Source of the DNA: Diospyros lotus
Lineage: Eukaryota > Streptophyta > Magnoliopsida > Ericales > Ebenaceae
DNA length: 64,000 bases
Direction of reading: 5' to 3'
Assembly: GCF_014633365.1 (NCBI RefSeq)
Contig: NC_068338.1
Span: 20,098,616-20,162,615, forward strand
Numbering within the stretch: the stretch's first letter is position 1; each line of letters opens with the position of its first letter. Below are positions 37,177 through 49,654 of this stretch, in pieces. Position numbers and translations under genes: made by a program. The notes beneath the pieces were generated by a model that did no database searches, was not told the origin of the DNA, and saw only the letters and a list, made by a program, of their open reading frames with translations.

Positions 37177-40100
37177 TGTAACACCCCAAATTTTCGGGCG
37201 TGTTATAACTTAGGATTTAAGGATTTTTTTTTTCTTTTTTACACCACATCCATTGATATACAACATACGATTCTCAAAAATCCCAATTTCACCTTCTCAG
37301 CCTATCAAACCCAATGATCAAATAGCTAAAACAGGTGTTATAATTACAAATGTGGAAGCTAGATCGAACCTGATATAGTACATAACCATAACGTTTTATT
37401 TATGATATGAAAAATTGTTCAAGAAGTCTACAAAACAAATTACATGGATATCATCTCTTGAAAGCGATAACTGAACGCCTTAAACATAACCAAAACGTAC
37501 TAAGGTTCGCATAAACTAAAATTCTCATACATACTTAAAGATATGCTAAAATATGCTACAAATAGCAAAATGAGTTTATTCTTCAGTTATCTCATTTCCC
37601 TTAGAGCCGCTTATTGAACCTGGAACGTTTGAATATTTCAAAGACACAGTCCAATTAGATTATGAATCTTCTAGTGAGAACTCCAAAATAGTTTATATAT
37701 ATGCATGAACAGATATAAAATGTATGAGGAAATAACAAGAACTATTCTGAAGTGCCTCGTGAACATGTCAGCCTTCTCCAACGAGAGATTTCTCAACAGC
37801 GCACACATAGCGCTTCTCAAGAGGTCCTTAACCATGTCACATTTGCCCGACCTCATAGAACTCGTGTAAGCACCACATCAGTTACTCATGATCTTCCCTA
37901 CGAGAGCTTTCTCGATGACGCACGCATAACGTCTCTCGGCGGATATCTAAACTTTCACTTTCGGGTAACAACACATAAGTACAACAATATAGCCACACGG
38001 ACTTTATAAATACAACAATTAAAAGCCAACAACATATATTTCCAGGAAAACATATTTCATATATGCAACATGATTTCATGTAAGAGAACAATAGAATTTT
38101 GCGTACATGAACGTTACATAAAACATGTTTCATGCAATAGAAGTCTCACATAAGAGAACAAAAAAATAAGGTTTGAAGTATAGGAGCCTCACCTTGAAGG
38201 TTTGTCTTTGGAAGTTACGATTTCTCCGCAAACGACCTAGGTTTCTGTTGAAAATATGAGTTTCGATAAATCTAACCTCCAATTTTTTTATATAAGGTTG
38301 AAAGGCATTAAATGAGGGATATAACTGAAAAATTTCAAGGCAATGAGGCCCCTCGTGGGCCCTCACGCGCCCTAGGAAGGTGGCCCACATGCCTTCACAT
38401 GCAACCCCTTCCCGTCGCATGTAATTCATGTACTGTCGTGACAGCACTGCGTAATATTTTTTAATATTTGAGAAAATGTGTTTGATGAAAAACCTATCTT
38501 AGAACGAAATTTTTTTATGTAAATCTCATATTTCGAAATAAAGTTTTCATATTTCGAAACATACTTGAATAATGTTTGGCGCAAATGTTCAAATGTTTGA
38601 AAAATTCAAAATTCATACATCATGTTTCGAAACTAAGTTTGCATGCTTCAAAACATCATTCTGCCATGTTTCGAAATGTCTACTGATAAGGTTTCAATGT
38701 TTGCTAAGTTTATATGCTATTTCGAAACTTGTTTGAGATTTAAGCATATGTTGTGAAACTTATATAGTATGTTTCGAAACCTCTGTCATTTTTGTCAGTA
38801 GAGTATTTAAAATCTATGTTGCATATGTTTTGATAAATGTTTTTGAATCATATTTCGAAACCTTCATAGTATGTTTCGAAACATCTGACTCTGTCAACAG
38901 AATATTTGAAAAACTGACATGCTTTTGCTCTTTAAATTTCTTTTCATCTAAAAGTTGTTTAAAAGTCTCTTTTAACTTAATCTCCATACTCTAATGTTTC
39001 AATTTCAAAATTTGAAAGTGGAGAATAAAACAAAATCATTTTATGTTTAAAAGCATTGTCTTCTACTCATTCTGTCTCTAAGTGCATAACCAACTGTAAA
39101 GGCTGGATGTTTCGAAACCTCAGTGTAAAAGTGTGCTGTTTTGAAACCTACTTTCTCATCTTGTCTCTAACGGTTATAATTACCCAAAACTCTATCTCTT
39201 TGATATATATATCAATTCTTTGAAGACAAGAAACACAACTTACAAGCATACACTTGAGAACACACTTACAAGAGACATACACAAGTACAAGTGAACCAAA
39301 TCTTTGTTACAAGCTCTCAAATAAGATCCATTCAATCAATCCAAGATGTGAATTGTGGTGTAAAAAAGAGAAGCAAACTGAAACCGACGTCTCATTCTTT
39401 TAAGCTCTTCTCATCTCATACCAAGAGGTTTGTACAACCATTTGGTAAGGTATTTCATTACATTAAAATTGTTGATTTGTAAAAGATAAGTTTCATTTAT
39501 CTTGTTAGTGATTATAAGGTTTGAGTTGAGCCATAAAAACTCATCGTGTACAAGGTTTTATGGTGAACTGAGTTAAACCCTTGTTGTGGTTGATCACTAG
39601 TAAAAGTGATTGTATTTGAAAATTTTTCAAGTGGGTAAGCTTGAAGGTAGTGGACTAAGCGAGGTGTCGAACCACTATAAATCTCATGTGCATTTGTTTT
39701 ACTATTTTACTTGCATATTATTATTGTTTATGTTTTCAAAAGAAACATTTTCAATAGTTAAAAGTTTCAAAATAAGCAAAATAGATAACAAGGTTTCAAA
39801 ACATATCATAATAGGTTTCGAAACATACTTAACAAAAATGTTGATTTCGAAACATACTTAATTATATTTCGAAACATATTTAACAGAAATGTTGATTTCG
39901 AAACAAACTCCTTGATATTTTGAAACATAGTGTTCTGTCATCAATAGGTCTTTAATTTATCAAAAAATTTACCTTAATCCCAATTCACCCCCCATTTGGG
40001 ATATATTTGCCATCATTTGGAACTAACAAATGTCTGTCACCCCAACCCCCATTTATGCTTTCCTAACTTTGCCCCTTCCATTTGCACACACATATATTTC

Positions 40101-40555
40101 CATGCTCTTTTATGTCATTTGCCCCTCATTTAATTTTCTTTTTAAATTTAAATAATCTTTTTGTAAATGGGCTCAAGCCCAAACCCATTCATCCTTCACA
40201 TATAATTTAAGCCCAACTCATTTAATTAGGCCCGACATCTCATAAAACCCAAAATACTCCTTTTCAACTTGGCCCAACACTTAAGGCCTGAAAGATCTAT
40301 TTTTCACTTGGTTCAACCCATTTCATTTAAAATCAAATATGGACTCAATCTATACATATTAGGCCCAATCCATTAAAAATGGTTTCATTTAAATTCTAAC
40401 TACCATTTGCCATGCACTTTCTCACATTGGCCCAAATCTAGTTTCATTAAACCCTCAATCCATTTTATTTAATTTAAAATAATGTCATTAGATATATATA
40501 CATCAAAATGAAAAAAATATCAATAATGGCATAAACCCAATAACGGGTCGTTACA
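37177..40555 (-). mobile_element. Gypsy LTR, minus sense, split by a Sirevirus-like LTR
   Basis: On the plus strand it starts TGTAACACCCCAAATTTTCG and ends GGGTCGTTACA, so its sense is minus (TGTAACGACCC...GGGGTGTTACA). Without the insert at 38479-40028 it is about 1.8 kb. To the right is Athila reverse transcriptase sequence (LAGNSYYCFLD). To the left is an unrelated LTR fragment. The flanking pentamers CCTAG and CTTGC differ, so this is not a simple solo insertion. Confidence 0.65.
38479..40028 (+). mobile_element. Sirevirus-like LTR, probably solo, with TTTCGAAA palindrome cluster
   Basis: Begins TGTTTGATGAAAAACC and ends with CCCAATTCACCCCCCATTTG and GGAACTAACA. It contains the Sirevirus landmark GTAGTGGACTAAGCGAGGTG with GAACCACTATAAATC (about 39644-39685). 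The flanks share AATG (38475-38478 and 40029-40032; AAATG if the last A is shared). The same LTR end occurs reversed at 62455. About 14 copies of TTTCGAAA-type palindromes are spread over 38526-39905. Short frames here are not genes. Confidence 0.62.
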
Positions 40556-40559
40556 CTTG

Positions 40560-43500
40560 CAGGTAATTCTTATTATTGCTTTTTAGATGAATACTTGGCA
40601 TATAATCAAATTCTTATTATACCCCGAAGATCAAGAGAAAACCACATTTACATGTCCATACGGAACCTTTTCTTATCGAAGAATACTATTTGGATTGTGT
40701 AATGCACCCGCAACCTTCCAATGGGGCACGATGGTTATTTTTTTTTTATATGGTGGAAAAATTTATAAAAGCCTTCATGGATGATTTCTCTATGTTTGGT
40801 TCTTCTTTTGATAATTGTTTGGCTAATTTTTCTTTAGTTGTGCAGAGATGTGAAGAAACTAATTTGGTGTTAAACTGGGAAAAATATCATTTCATGGTAC
40901 AAGAAGGAATTGTATTGGGACATAAAATTTCAACAAGGGGAATAGAAGTAGATAGAGCAAAAATTGAGATCATTGAGAAATTACCTCCACCTATCTCTGT
41001 TAAATTAGTAAGGAGTTTTTGGGACATGCTGGATTCTATAGAAGATTCATTAAAGATTTTTTTAAAATCACTAAGCCTTTTTGTAATTTATTGATAAAGG
41101 ATACACCTTTTAAATTTACTAATGAATGCATATGTGCTTTTGACAGGTTGAAAAAGATGCTAATTTCAACTCCCATTATTATGTCCCCTGATTGGAGTCT
41201 CTCATTCGAATTGATATGTGATGCAAGTGACTATGCAGTAGGAGCAGTGTTGGGACAACGAAAAGATAAAAAGTTGCATGTTATTTATTATGCTAGTCGT
41301 ACATTAAATGATGCATAACTAAATGATGCTACCACAAAAAAAGAACTTTTAGCTATTGTTTTTACCTTTGATAAATTTCGATCATATCTTATTAGGTCAA
41401 AAGCAATAGTATATACAGACCATTTAGCTATTAAATATCTTCTTGCAAAAAAGGAAGCAAAAACAAAACTCATTCGTGGGATTCTTTTGTTGCAAGAATT
41501 TGATTTAGAAATAAAAGACAAGGAAGGAGCTGAAAATTTGGTAACAGACCATCTATCTAGACTAGAATTGGAAGAGGAAAAAGAAGGTGCATTTCCTATG
41601 AATGAATATTTCCTTGATCAGCAATTATTAGCAATCCACATTTCCAATACTCCCTGCTACGCTGATATTATGAATTATTTGTCATGCAATATTGTTCTTT
41701 CCCATTTATCTTATCAACAAAGGAATAAATTTTTTTCTGATATTAAATATTACTTTTGGTAGGATCCATATTTGTATAAATATTGTTCAGATCAACTTAT
41801 TAGGAGATTTATTCCTGAAAATGAGATTAGAAGTATTTTAAATCATTGTCATTCTCGAGAATGTGGTGGACATTTAGGTTTGTCAAAAACAACTACTAAG
41901 GTACTTCAATGTGGATTTTATTGGTCTTCATTATTTAGGGATGCTCAAAACTTTGTTAATGCATGTGATCGGTGTCAAAGAACTAGTACTATTTCACATA
42001 AAAATGAAATGCCATTAAATAATATTTTATAAGTAGAGCTGTTTGATGTATGTGGAATAGATTTTATGAGACCATTTCCACCATCTTTTTCAAATCAATA
42101 TATTCTTGTGGCTGTGGATTATGTATCTGAATGGGTTGAGGTAGTGGCACTTCCATCCAATGATGCTAAAAGTGTACTCAAGTTTTTGCGAAAGAACATT
42201 TTCACTCGCTTTGGCATCCCAAGGGCACTCATTAGTGATGGAGGTAAGCATTTCTGTAACTATTATTTTAATTCTCGACAAACTAAATATGGTGTCACTC
42301 ATTGTGACGACCCGTTCCCACTTATGAGTGCCATTCGTGAACAAACATCCGAAATGCTCACATGCCTGGCCATTTGTGAAGGGCGGATTATGTTTCGACA
42401 CGAAACGCCTTAAGTGGGAACTAGACTTCGTCTTTCTCTTTCCTCAATCCCAGGATCAACTAGCAGACTTGGGCTTTAACTATACCACACTTGGCTAATT
42501 AATTTCCATTTAATTTGCCCAATCGTCATTTTATTATTTTAATTCTTCTTCTTTCCAAGAATTCCACCGGGCTCCATATATTTCAAAATTCCAACAACCC
42601 ATTGATTTTCCCAAAAATTCAAAATTTCCATTTTCCAAAAATTCGAAATTTATCTCCAAAATACTTGAAAAATCCTTTTATTTTTGAAATTCTTCCGGGG
42701 CCCATAATCAACCAAAAAATACCCCAAATTTTTTATTTTTTTAAAAAAAATTGGTCAGCGAGGCTTGCTGGTGCGCCTGGGGCCCTGTGGTGCATTGGCC
42801 GCGTGGCTGGCCACGGCCCTCGTGTGCCTACCTCACACCCACCCGGGCACTTGCGCCCGAGCAAGTCCCTGCGCGCCTGCTGCCCACCATGGCCACCTGC
42901 GGGCCACCTGGTGGCCCCCGTTATTGCTACTACTGCGTTCTTCACACTTTTACCCCTCTGTTTTTTTTTTTTTTTTTTTTCTCTTGGGCTTCCTAGCCCA
43001 AAATTTTTAGAATTTCAAAACCCCATTTTTAACATCCCAAAAATCTTTATTCCCCCCCCAAAATACTCATTTTCTTCTTTCACAAAGCTTACACAATAAA
43101 GGAAAAATATTACTTCTTACACCCACTCACGATGCTTATTATAACATAAATCAATACAATCAAAAATAGGCTTCCATAAGCCATACAATGGTCTTGAATC
43201 TTCATTCTCATGCATCCACATGTTATCCCATCTTTGTCTTAACTTTCCCATGCCTTAACAATCTATATGTGAGGGTAAAACCTCATGAGCTATTGAGTTC
43301 AGTAAATGTGCAATGACAATAAGCATGGACATGAATATAAAATGTGATGCCAATGCATGCAATGCAAGAAAGTTAGGGCTTCCATATCCTCACAATCACC
43401 TTGGTTTGAGACTTTAACCTACCCTACCTCACACAACCTCATGGCCATAGGTCATTGAACACAAACAACATGCCAATGCACACATAAAAATTTATGAACC

Positions 43501-45472
43501 ATACTTACAACCTTGCTAGCCACCATCCTATAGGGCTATCCCTTACCTCTTTTCTTTTAAGAGCTTCACCAACTTTTCTTTCAAGACTTGTTCATGCTTT
43601 CAATCCCTTAAAAATAAAGCTTTTGATCTTTAATTATTCTTTTGAAGACTAGAAAATAAAGGAGTAAGAAGACTCTTCTTTCTTTTCTTCTTCCCATTAC
43701 ATAACATAAATCAATATAAAAGAAAGCTTAACTCTTTTGATTCTTTTCTTCTTCCTTTCTTTCTTTCTTTCTCTCCATTAGAAGACTTCTCATTCCAAGC
43801 TCTTCAAAGGGGAAAAAATTGAGCATAAAGCTCTCTTTCCCCTTTTATACTTCTCTTGTCTTGATATCTCAATTTCAAGACTTCATCTTAGCTCTTGATT
43901 TCCCTTTACTTTTAGAGAGAAAATCCCAACCACACAAGAAAGCACAATCCATGTGCTTTTGCCTTCTTTAATCTCATCCATTAGATTTCATTCACTTTCC
44001 AAGAGAAGATCTCAACCATTGGAACAAGTACAATTCAAGTGCTTTGCTAGGATTTAATCCTAATCTTCCATCTTCTTAACCCATGATCTCCACCATCCAA
44101 AATCAATTTAAAAAAGATTTCTTAAATGAGTTGGCAATCCATGCCAACTTGAAGGATTTTATCTATCCCTTAGATCACTTCCCATTTTCAAGAATAATTC
44201 TCCACCCTTGGATCATCTTGAATTTCCATTTCCTTTCTCATTTAATTAAATTATCAAATTTTGCAAGGCATTAATGGTGACTAATTACCATTTTCTTTAA
44301 TTCACCATAATCATGCCTCTCATTAAATGCTTACAAGACTAATATCTTTTTTCTTTTGGAATTATTTAATTCCACATTTCTCTTGGAAGAGAACTTGCCA
44401 AGTGTCACATTTAGACACAAGCCTTTGCCTCCAAGCTTCTATCACAACCATCCATGTGCCATCACCACATTAATTCATAATTTAAGGAAAATCAATTATT
44501 TTCTCTCATAATTTAATATTCTCTATTTTCCCCATTCTCCATAATTTAATTCCTTTATGGAATTTCACTCCAAATTACTAAAATGCCCTTTGTGAATTAT
44601 TAATCCCATTTATCTCCACATAAATACAAAAATAAGAAATTAATTCACTTCCATACTTAATTCCACCTAGGAATTATTTTTAATTTACCAAATTACCCTT
44701 TATTGGACTTTACTATCCAAATTACCAAAATGCCCCTCTCATAGGACACCATTTTTCTCAAAATCCATCACATTCTTAAGGGTATTTTTAGAAGTTTCTC
44801 ACTTCCTTTCCTATTCTCCTAACACCAGTAACACTGGTGTTACACTCATCGTGTAGGAACTCCTTATCATCCTCAAACGAGTGGCCAAGTGAAAATTTCC
44901 AATATAGAAATCAAGCGAATATTGGAAACAACAGTGAATTCTTTAAGGCGAGATTGGTCTAAAAAGCTAGATGATGCATTATGGGCATACAGGATAACAT
45001 TCTAAACACCAATTGGAATGTCCCCATATTGTTTAGTCTATCGTAAGACTTGTCATTTACCGGTGGAATTGGAGCATAAAGCTTATTGGGCAATGAAGTT
45101 GTTGAATTTTGATATGAAAGTTGCGGGTGAATGGAGATTGTTGCAATTGAATGAAATGGATGAATTCCACCTTAATGCATATGAAAATTCTTGTATTTAC
45201 AAAGAAAAACCAAAAGATGGCATGATAAAAATATTGTGAGATAAGAACTTCAAGAAGAGCAACAAGTACTTCTTTACAACTCCCAATTTCGATTGTTTTT
45301 AGGAAAACTTTGCTCTCGATGGTCTGGCCCATTTACCATTACCAAGATTTTTCCATATGGTGCAGTAGAGTTACAAAGTGAAGATAAAACTTTCAAAGTT
45401 ATTGGTCAAAGGTTGAAACCTTATGTGAATGGAGGTTTTGAGCAACACAAGACTTCCATTAAACTTGATTAA
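40560..45472 (+). pseudogene. Athila pol (RT, RNase H, integrase), broken
   Basis: Usable frames are 40690-41094 (RT thumb), 41019-41318 (RNase H start), 41487-41762 (tether to chromo-type domain), 41772-42032 (zinc domain), 42066-42302 (integrase core with GIDFM and ISDGGKHFC), then 44850-45239 (core end and C-terminal region, [14 protein letters not shown] and [15 protein letters not shown]). Frameshifts lie near 40620, 40730, 41020 and 42260, with stops at about 41092, 41318, 41761, 42030, 45003 and 45239. The third catalytic acid of the integrase is replaced (GQVKISN where Gln-Val-Glu is expected). Not functional. Confidence 0.82.
42303..44844 (+). mobile_element. Solo LTR, 2.54 kb, Gypsy-type, TSD CTCAT
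   Basis: Begins TGTGACGACCCG and ends ACTGGTGTTACA, with exact duplications CTCAT at 42298-42302 and 44845-44849. It interrupts the Athila integrase coding sequence; the frame resumes afterwards. It contains a GC-rich block (42760-42940) and a 20-T run at 42961-42980. The open frames at 42515-43099 and 42733-43010 fall in this LTR and have no recognisable product. Confidence 0.9.
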
Positions 45473-46040
45473 TGTGACATGTTGCCAAGTCTAGCTAAAG
45501 ACTATAAACAAGCGCTTTTTGGGAGGCATCCCAAATTTATTTTTCATTTGTTGCATTTTATTTTATTTTCTCACCCCAATTTTTAATCTCATATGCCTTC
45601 TTTAATTTGGTTTTGCATGTTTGGTAGGAACACCAATGAAAGAAGCATTGAAGTACCACTTATGTTCCTTCAAGACTATAATAAATCCAGGGGGAGTATT
45701 TTTGCTCTTTATATCTTTTATTTCTCTTACAATATTGAGAACAATATTGAGTTTAAGTTTGGGGATAGATGGAAAATTTAAAATTTTTAAAAAAATGATT
45801 TAAAAAAATCAAAATTTTGTGTAAATATATATATATATATATTTGTTTTATTTCGATTTGAGACTTGTTTGTTTGAATGATTGAAGAGCCCATGATAAAA
45901 CTTGATTGAAAAAAATATGACTTTTGGAAAATTCTCTGCATTGTGATAATTTGTATTTAAAGATTGAGTTAGTTTATTGTTCATTTAGAGTTTTTGGAAC
46001 AATTTGAGCACATAGCCTTGAGTAATGAGTTCTTTTGCTA

Positions 46041-47161
46041 CTTAGAGAAGGTTTATGTAAATTTTATAATTTCAAATAAATCTCGACAAACTCTAGAACT
46101 TTATAGTGGTTCGGCTTTCCAAGCCTAATCCACTACCTTAGCTTTCCACTAAGGATTTTGAAATCAATCCACTACAAACCCCCTACTCAAGCCGAGTAGG
46201 TCCTCTAGTCCACGACTAGGAAGATTACAAGCCTCCCACTTCAAATAGGCCCTCTAGCTAATGCTAGGTAAATAAAAGGAAATAAATAAGAGAATCTAAG
46301 AGTAAAACTCTTAGTTACAAGTTCTCTCTATAGAAAAAAAAATTATGAGGCTTAGAATGAATATAACAGTGTAGACACAAAGCCTAAAAAAAAAAAAAAA
46401 GATAAGAACAAAGAGAATGAAATTTAAAGCTTGATGTGAACTTGAATGCTCGGTAGTTGGAATAATAAATATTCTCAGCAACCTTCAATGATCATTCAAC
46501 CACCTATTTATAGTTGATGGCGAATGCTTCTAAAAATAGAATCGTTAGTGTAGTTGGATGAGCATTAAATGTGCCAAAAACTAGCCGTTATAACTTTTTG
46601 TGAAACAAACTATCAACAAACTCAAGAGCTTAGTCGACTAATTATTTGAATAAAATTAAAACATAGTCAATAGAGCCATAAGGATAGTTGACATAAAAAC
46701 AACCAATGTCACTGATAGTCCACAACCACCCTTACATAGTTGACAGATCAAAAATATGAAGAAAACTTCTTCTAACATACACACTAATAGTTGACAAATC
46801 AAATTATTTTATCAACAGAATCATGAAGATAGTCAACAGATCAAGACATAGTCAACAAATGCTAGGCATAGTCGACAAAACAAGCACACGTAGTCGACTA
46901 TTCACTTAGAAAAACTCAACACTTAGATGACAACATGTAAAAGAATACTTGATTGATATAAGTGAGATTCCAAACATAAAATTTTTAATCATTGAACTCT
47001 CTTAACTTTATTTCAAGCAACTTGAGATTATTAAAATGATATTGATGTTGAATTCAAACACTTAATTGTACTTTTTTAAATTTCAAGATTGATTTTCATA
47101 TAATGAAGAAAATTGTGTCATTATCAAAACTTTTATTAATACTTAAGAGTAAAATATTAAT
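46041..47161 (-). repeat. Probable 3' LTR of the Sirevirus-like element
   Basis: Contains ATAGTGGTTCGGCTTTCCAA and GCCTAATCCACTACC (about 46090-46135), the conserved Sirevirus LTR block on the opposite strand. It also has a cluster of GTCGAC/GTTGAC motifs (46630-46900). Bounded on the right by the polypurine tract complement TCTCCCCTTTTTTT (47162-47175). The left edge against Athila DNA is approximate. Confidence 0.55.
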
Positions 47162-47589
47162 CTCCCCTTTTTTTATGATAACAAAACATATTTGAAAATC
47201 AATTCATATCTTATTTCACATCAATTTATAGTAATATCTTATTTCACATCAATTTATTTTATCTCCCTCTTTTTGTCAAAATCAAAAAGATTGGACTTCC
47301 CTTTTTTGAAACAGAATAAGAATAGTAGAAAAAAAATGAAACTCCCCCTTAATCCAAAAAAAAAAAAAAACATACTCCCCCTTAAACCAATCATTCATTC
47401 AGTCACAAGCATCCAATAGCAAGAGTAAAATGTCAATAGTTAACCACATTTCATAACTTGATAATAATTCATCCATAAAATGGCAATGTAGCCAACACAA
47501 AATCACATCACAAAAGCAACATTCAACAGCTCCAAAGTAAACATTTATATATCAAAAGTAAAATGAAATGTATGATGAGGGCAACATCT

Positions 47590-48781
47590 AAACATCAAGT
47601 GAAATGGGCGATGGAGAAGATTGATCAGTTGAAGGAGAAAAAGTTGAAAGTAGAGATGATGATGAAGCAAGAGGAGGAAACTAAGAAGACATTAACTACA
47701 TGAGCCATCCCAACTGAGATGAAATCTCTTCTTGCTGCCTGTTGAGACTCTGCAATTTTGATCTTACCTCTTCTCTGAATTCAGTCAAGCTTGTTTATGC
47801 CCTTGAGATGTCCAACTTCAGATCTGCCATCCCTTGAACCACCAACTCATCTTGAGACTCAGGCTGAGACGATGATGGTCCTTCTGATCTCCTCTTTTTC
47901 TTAGGATTCTCTTACTTATCAACCTTGACCCATTCCCTATCCTTACTTGCATAGCCAATCCTAATGGCTATCTTTCCATTATTATGCTGAGAGGGATTAA
48001 GATAGACTTTCCTAGCACTTTCCATTTGGCCCACTAAATTATCCAATAATTCACTTATTGTCATACCATAGGGAAGTGACCTATGTTTCCTCGAAAAAGA
48101 TTCTATCATTTGGTTGATCATCAGTAGACATAGATTTGGCCTTCTTTTAGCCTTAGTACATTGAAGTAGCCATAAATCTAATCCAGTAACCAGTGAAAAA
48201 CTACCACTTCTAGGATACATCATCTGATAACAAATGAGATGAAGAACTCTAGTGTTCAAGTCCACATATGTTGTGTTAGTGATTTTAGTGGTAAAAATGT
48301 CATCTCCTATGACTTCTTTACTAGCTTGGACACAGTCTTGTGTCCAGGAAGCATAATCTTTACCACGTAATGGAATTCCAAACCAGTTATGAATTAGTGT
48401 CAAGGTGAATTCAATATGAGAATCTCCAATGTTGATTTTAAACTTCTTATCCGACTTTCTCTTATGATAGGTGTTGTCTGCATTTGAATAAAATGCCCTA
48501 ACTGTATCTTCATATATACACCTATGGATAGTTAAGAAATCCCACCATCAGAACTCCTCAAACGTTTGAATGTATGGAAAATCAGTGGATTCCAGAAACG
48601 TTAAATCCAAATAATGACTTTTTAGGACTTCTCAAGATTCAAAGTGGATGGAATTCCTTTCTTGTTAACCCTCAGAGTTGAACAATTGGATTTGAGGCCT
48701 AGGTTGTGACGATGGACGACTTGAAGAGGCCGATTCTTTCCCTTTTCCTTTATCCTTGTTGGAGTTTTTTGTCCTTACCAT
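47590..48781 (-). pseudogene. Extra ORF between Sirevirus pol and 3' LTR (plant transposon-protein-like)
   Basis: Start MVRTKNSNKDKGKGKES at 48781, with a Ser/Pro/Gln-rich head. After frame breaks come YEDTVRAFYSNAD (about 48500), IEFTLTLIHNWFGIPLRGKD, and RVLHLICYQMMYPRSGSFSL with DLWLLQ...NLCLLMINQMIE (48403-47912). The C-terminal part (47911-47600) is coiled-coil-like (FREEVRSKLQSLNRQQEEI) after a stop. The YPRSGS and MI.QMI region resembles the 'putative plant transposon protein' family found in many plant retroelements. Its position is that of the env-like ORF of Sireviruses. Family assignment is from memory; function unknown. Confidence 0.6.
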
Positions 48782-49654
48782 TGATATTTCTTTGAAAGAA
48801 ATGTCTTGGGCTCGGAGAGAACAAATTGTTGAGAATGATAACGAGAGAATGAGAAAGAGTTGAGAGCTTCGAGAAATATAGTGAAGAGGGATGTTCGGCC
48901 AAAAGCAAAATTTTTAGGGCTTGAAATGAACTTTTGTGCAAAATGATCGAGTATGAGTATATATATATATATATATATATAAGGGTTTTGAGAATACCGA
49001 TGGTCTCCCATTGTTTAAATAGATCAACCTAGATAGTCAACAAAGAACTATGTTCTGTCGACTACCCAAACGATAAAAAAATAAGCTTAGTCGACAGATG
49101 TTATGCTTTTGTCGACTGATTGAAATAAGATAAGCAACATAGTTAACAACGGTTGGACCTCTTGTCGATAGAGACTTTGGTCTGTTGATTATTTCAAAAG
49201 AAGAAAGACAAGTTAGTCGACAAAGGAAGAGCTTTTGTCCTTTGTCGACCATTTTAAAAGGAAAACAAGATTTAGTCGACAAAGAGAGGACAATTTGCTA
49301 ACAAAGATGTGCCCAAAATCACATATAAAAATTTGGCCTAGATACACTTTGTTAATAGATCATTTTATTTGATCGACAAATTTAGATGCTTTGCCTTAGA
49401 ATCGAGATAAAACATATATATATATATTTAAAATTTAATAAACCAAAGACAATGTCAAGTCAAATAACACATAGTTAATCATGTAATAATCAACCCTAGC
49501 TCACTCCTAAAATATTCAAACTTCTCTTTGTCCAAGGCCTTTGTAAAGATATATATTATTTGATGATTTGTATCTATGAACTCAAGGTTTATGTTCCCTT
49601 TTTGAACATGGTCTCTAATAAAATGATGTTTTACTTCTATATGCTTAGTTCTAG

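Larger units (their letters stand above)
40556..46040 (+). mobile_element. Athila-like Gypsy element, internal region, degenerate and interrupted
   Basis: Pol text in Gypsy order: reverse transcriptase (LAGNSYYCFLD, PYGTFSYRR, GLCNAPATFQ, FMDDFSMFG), RNase H (FELICDASDYAVGAVLGQRK), integrase zinc domain (HCHSRECGGHLG, CDRCQRT), and integrase core split by the solo LTR 42303-44844. The sequence style ([14 protein letters not shown], AYWAMK) is that of the Athila/Tat branch. 45480-46040 is a non-coding 3' region. There are no LTRs of its own in the window; it is cut on the left by an LTR at 40555 and on the right by the Sirevirus-like element. Confidence 0.8.

Noticed and set aside
42515..43099. 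194-codon plus-strand frame with Pro- and Gly-rich text
   Set aside because: Lies wholly in the solo LTR 42303-44844 bounded by CTCAT duplications; low-complexity poly-T and GC-rich LTR DNA explains it.
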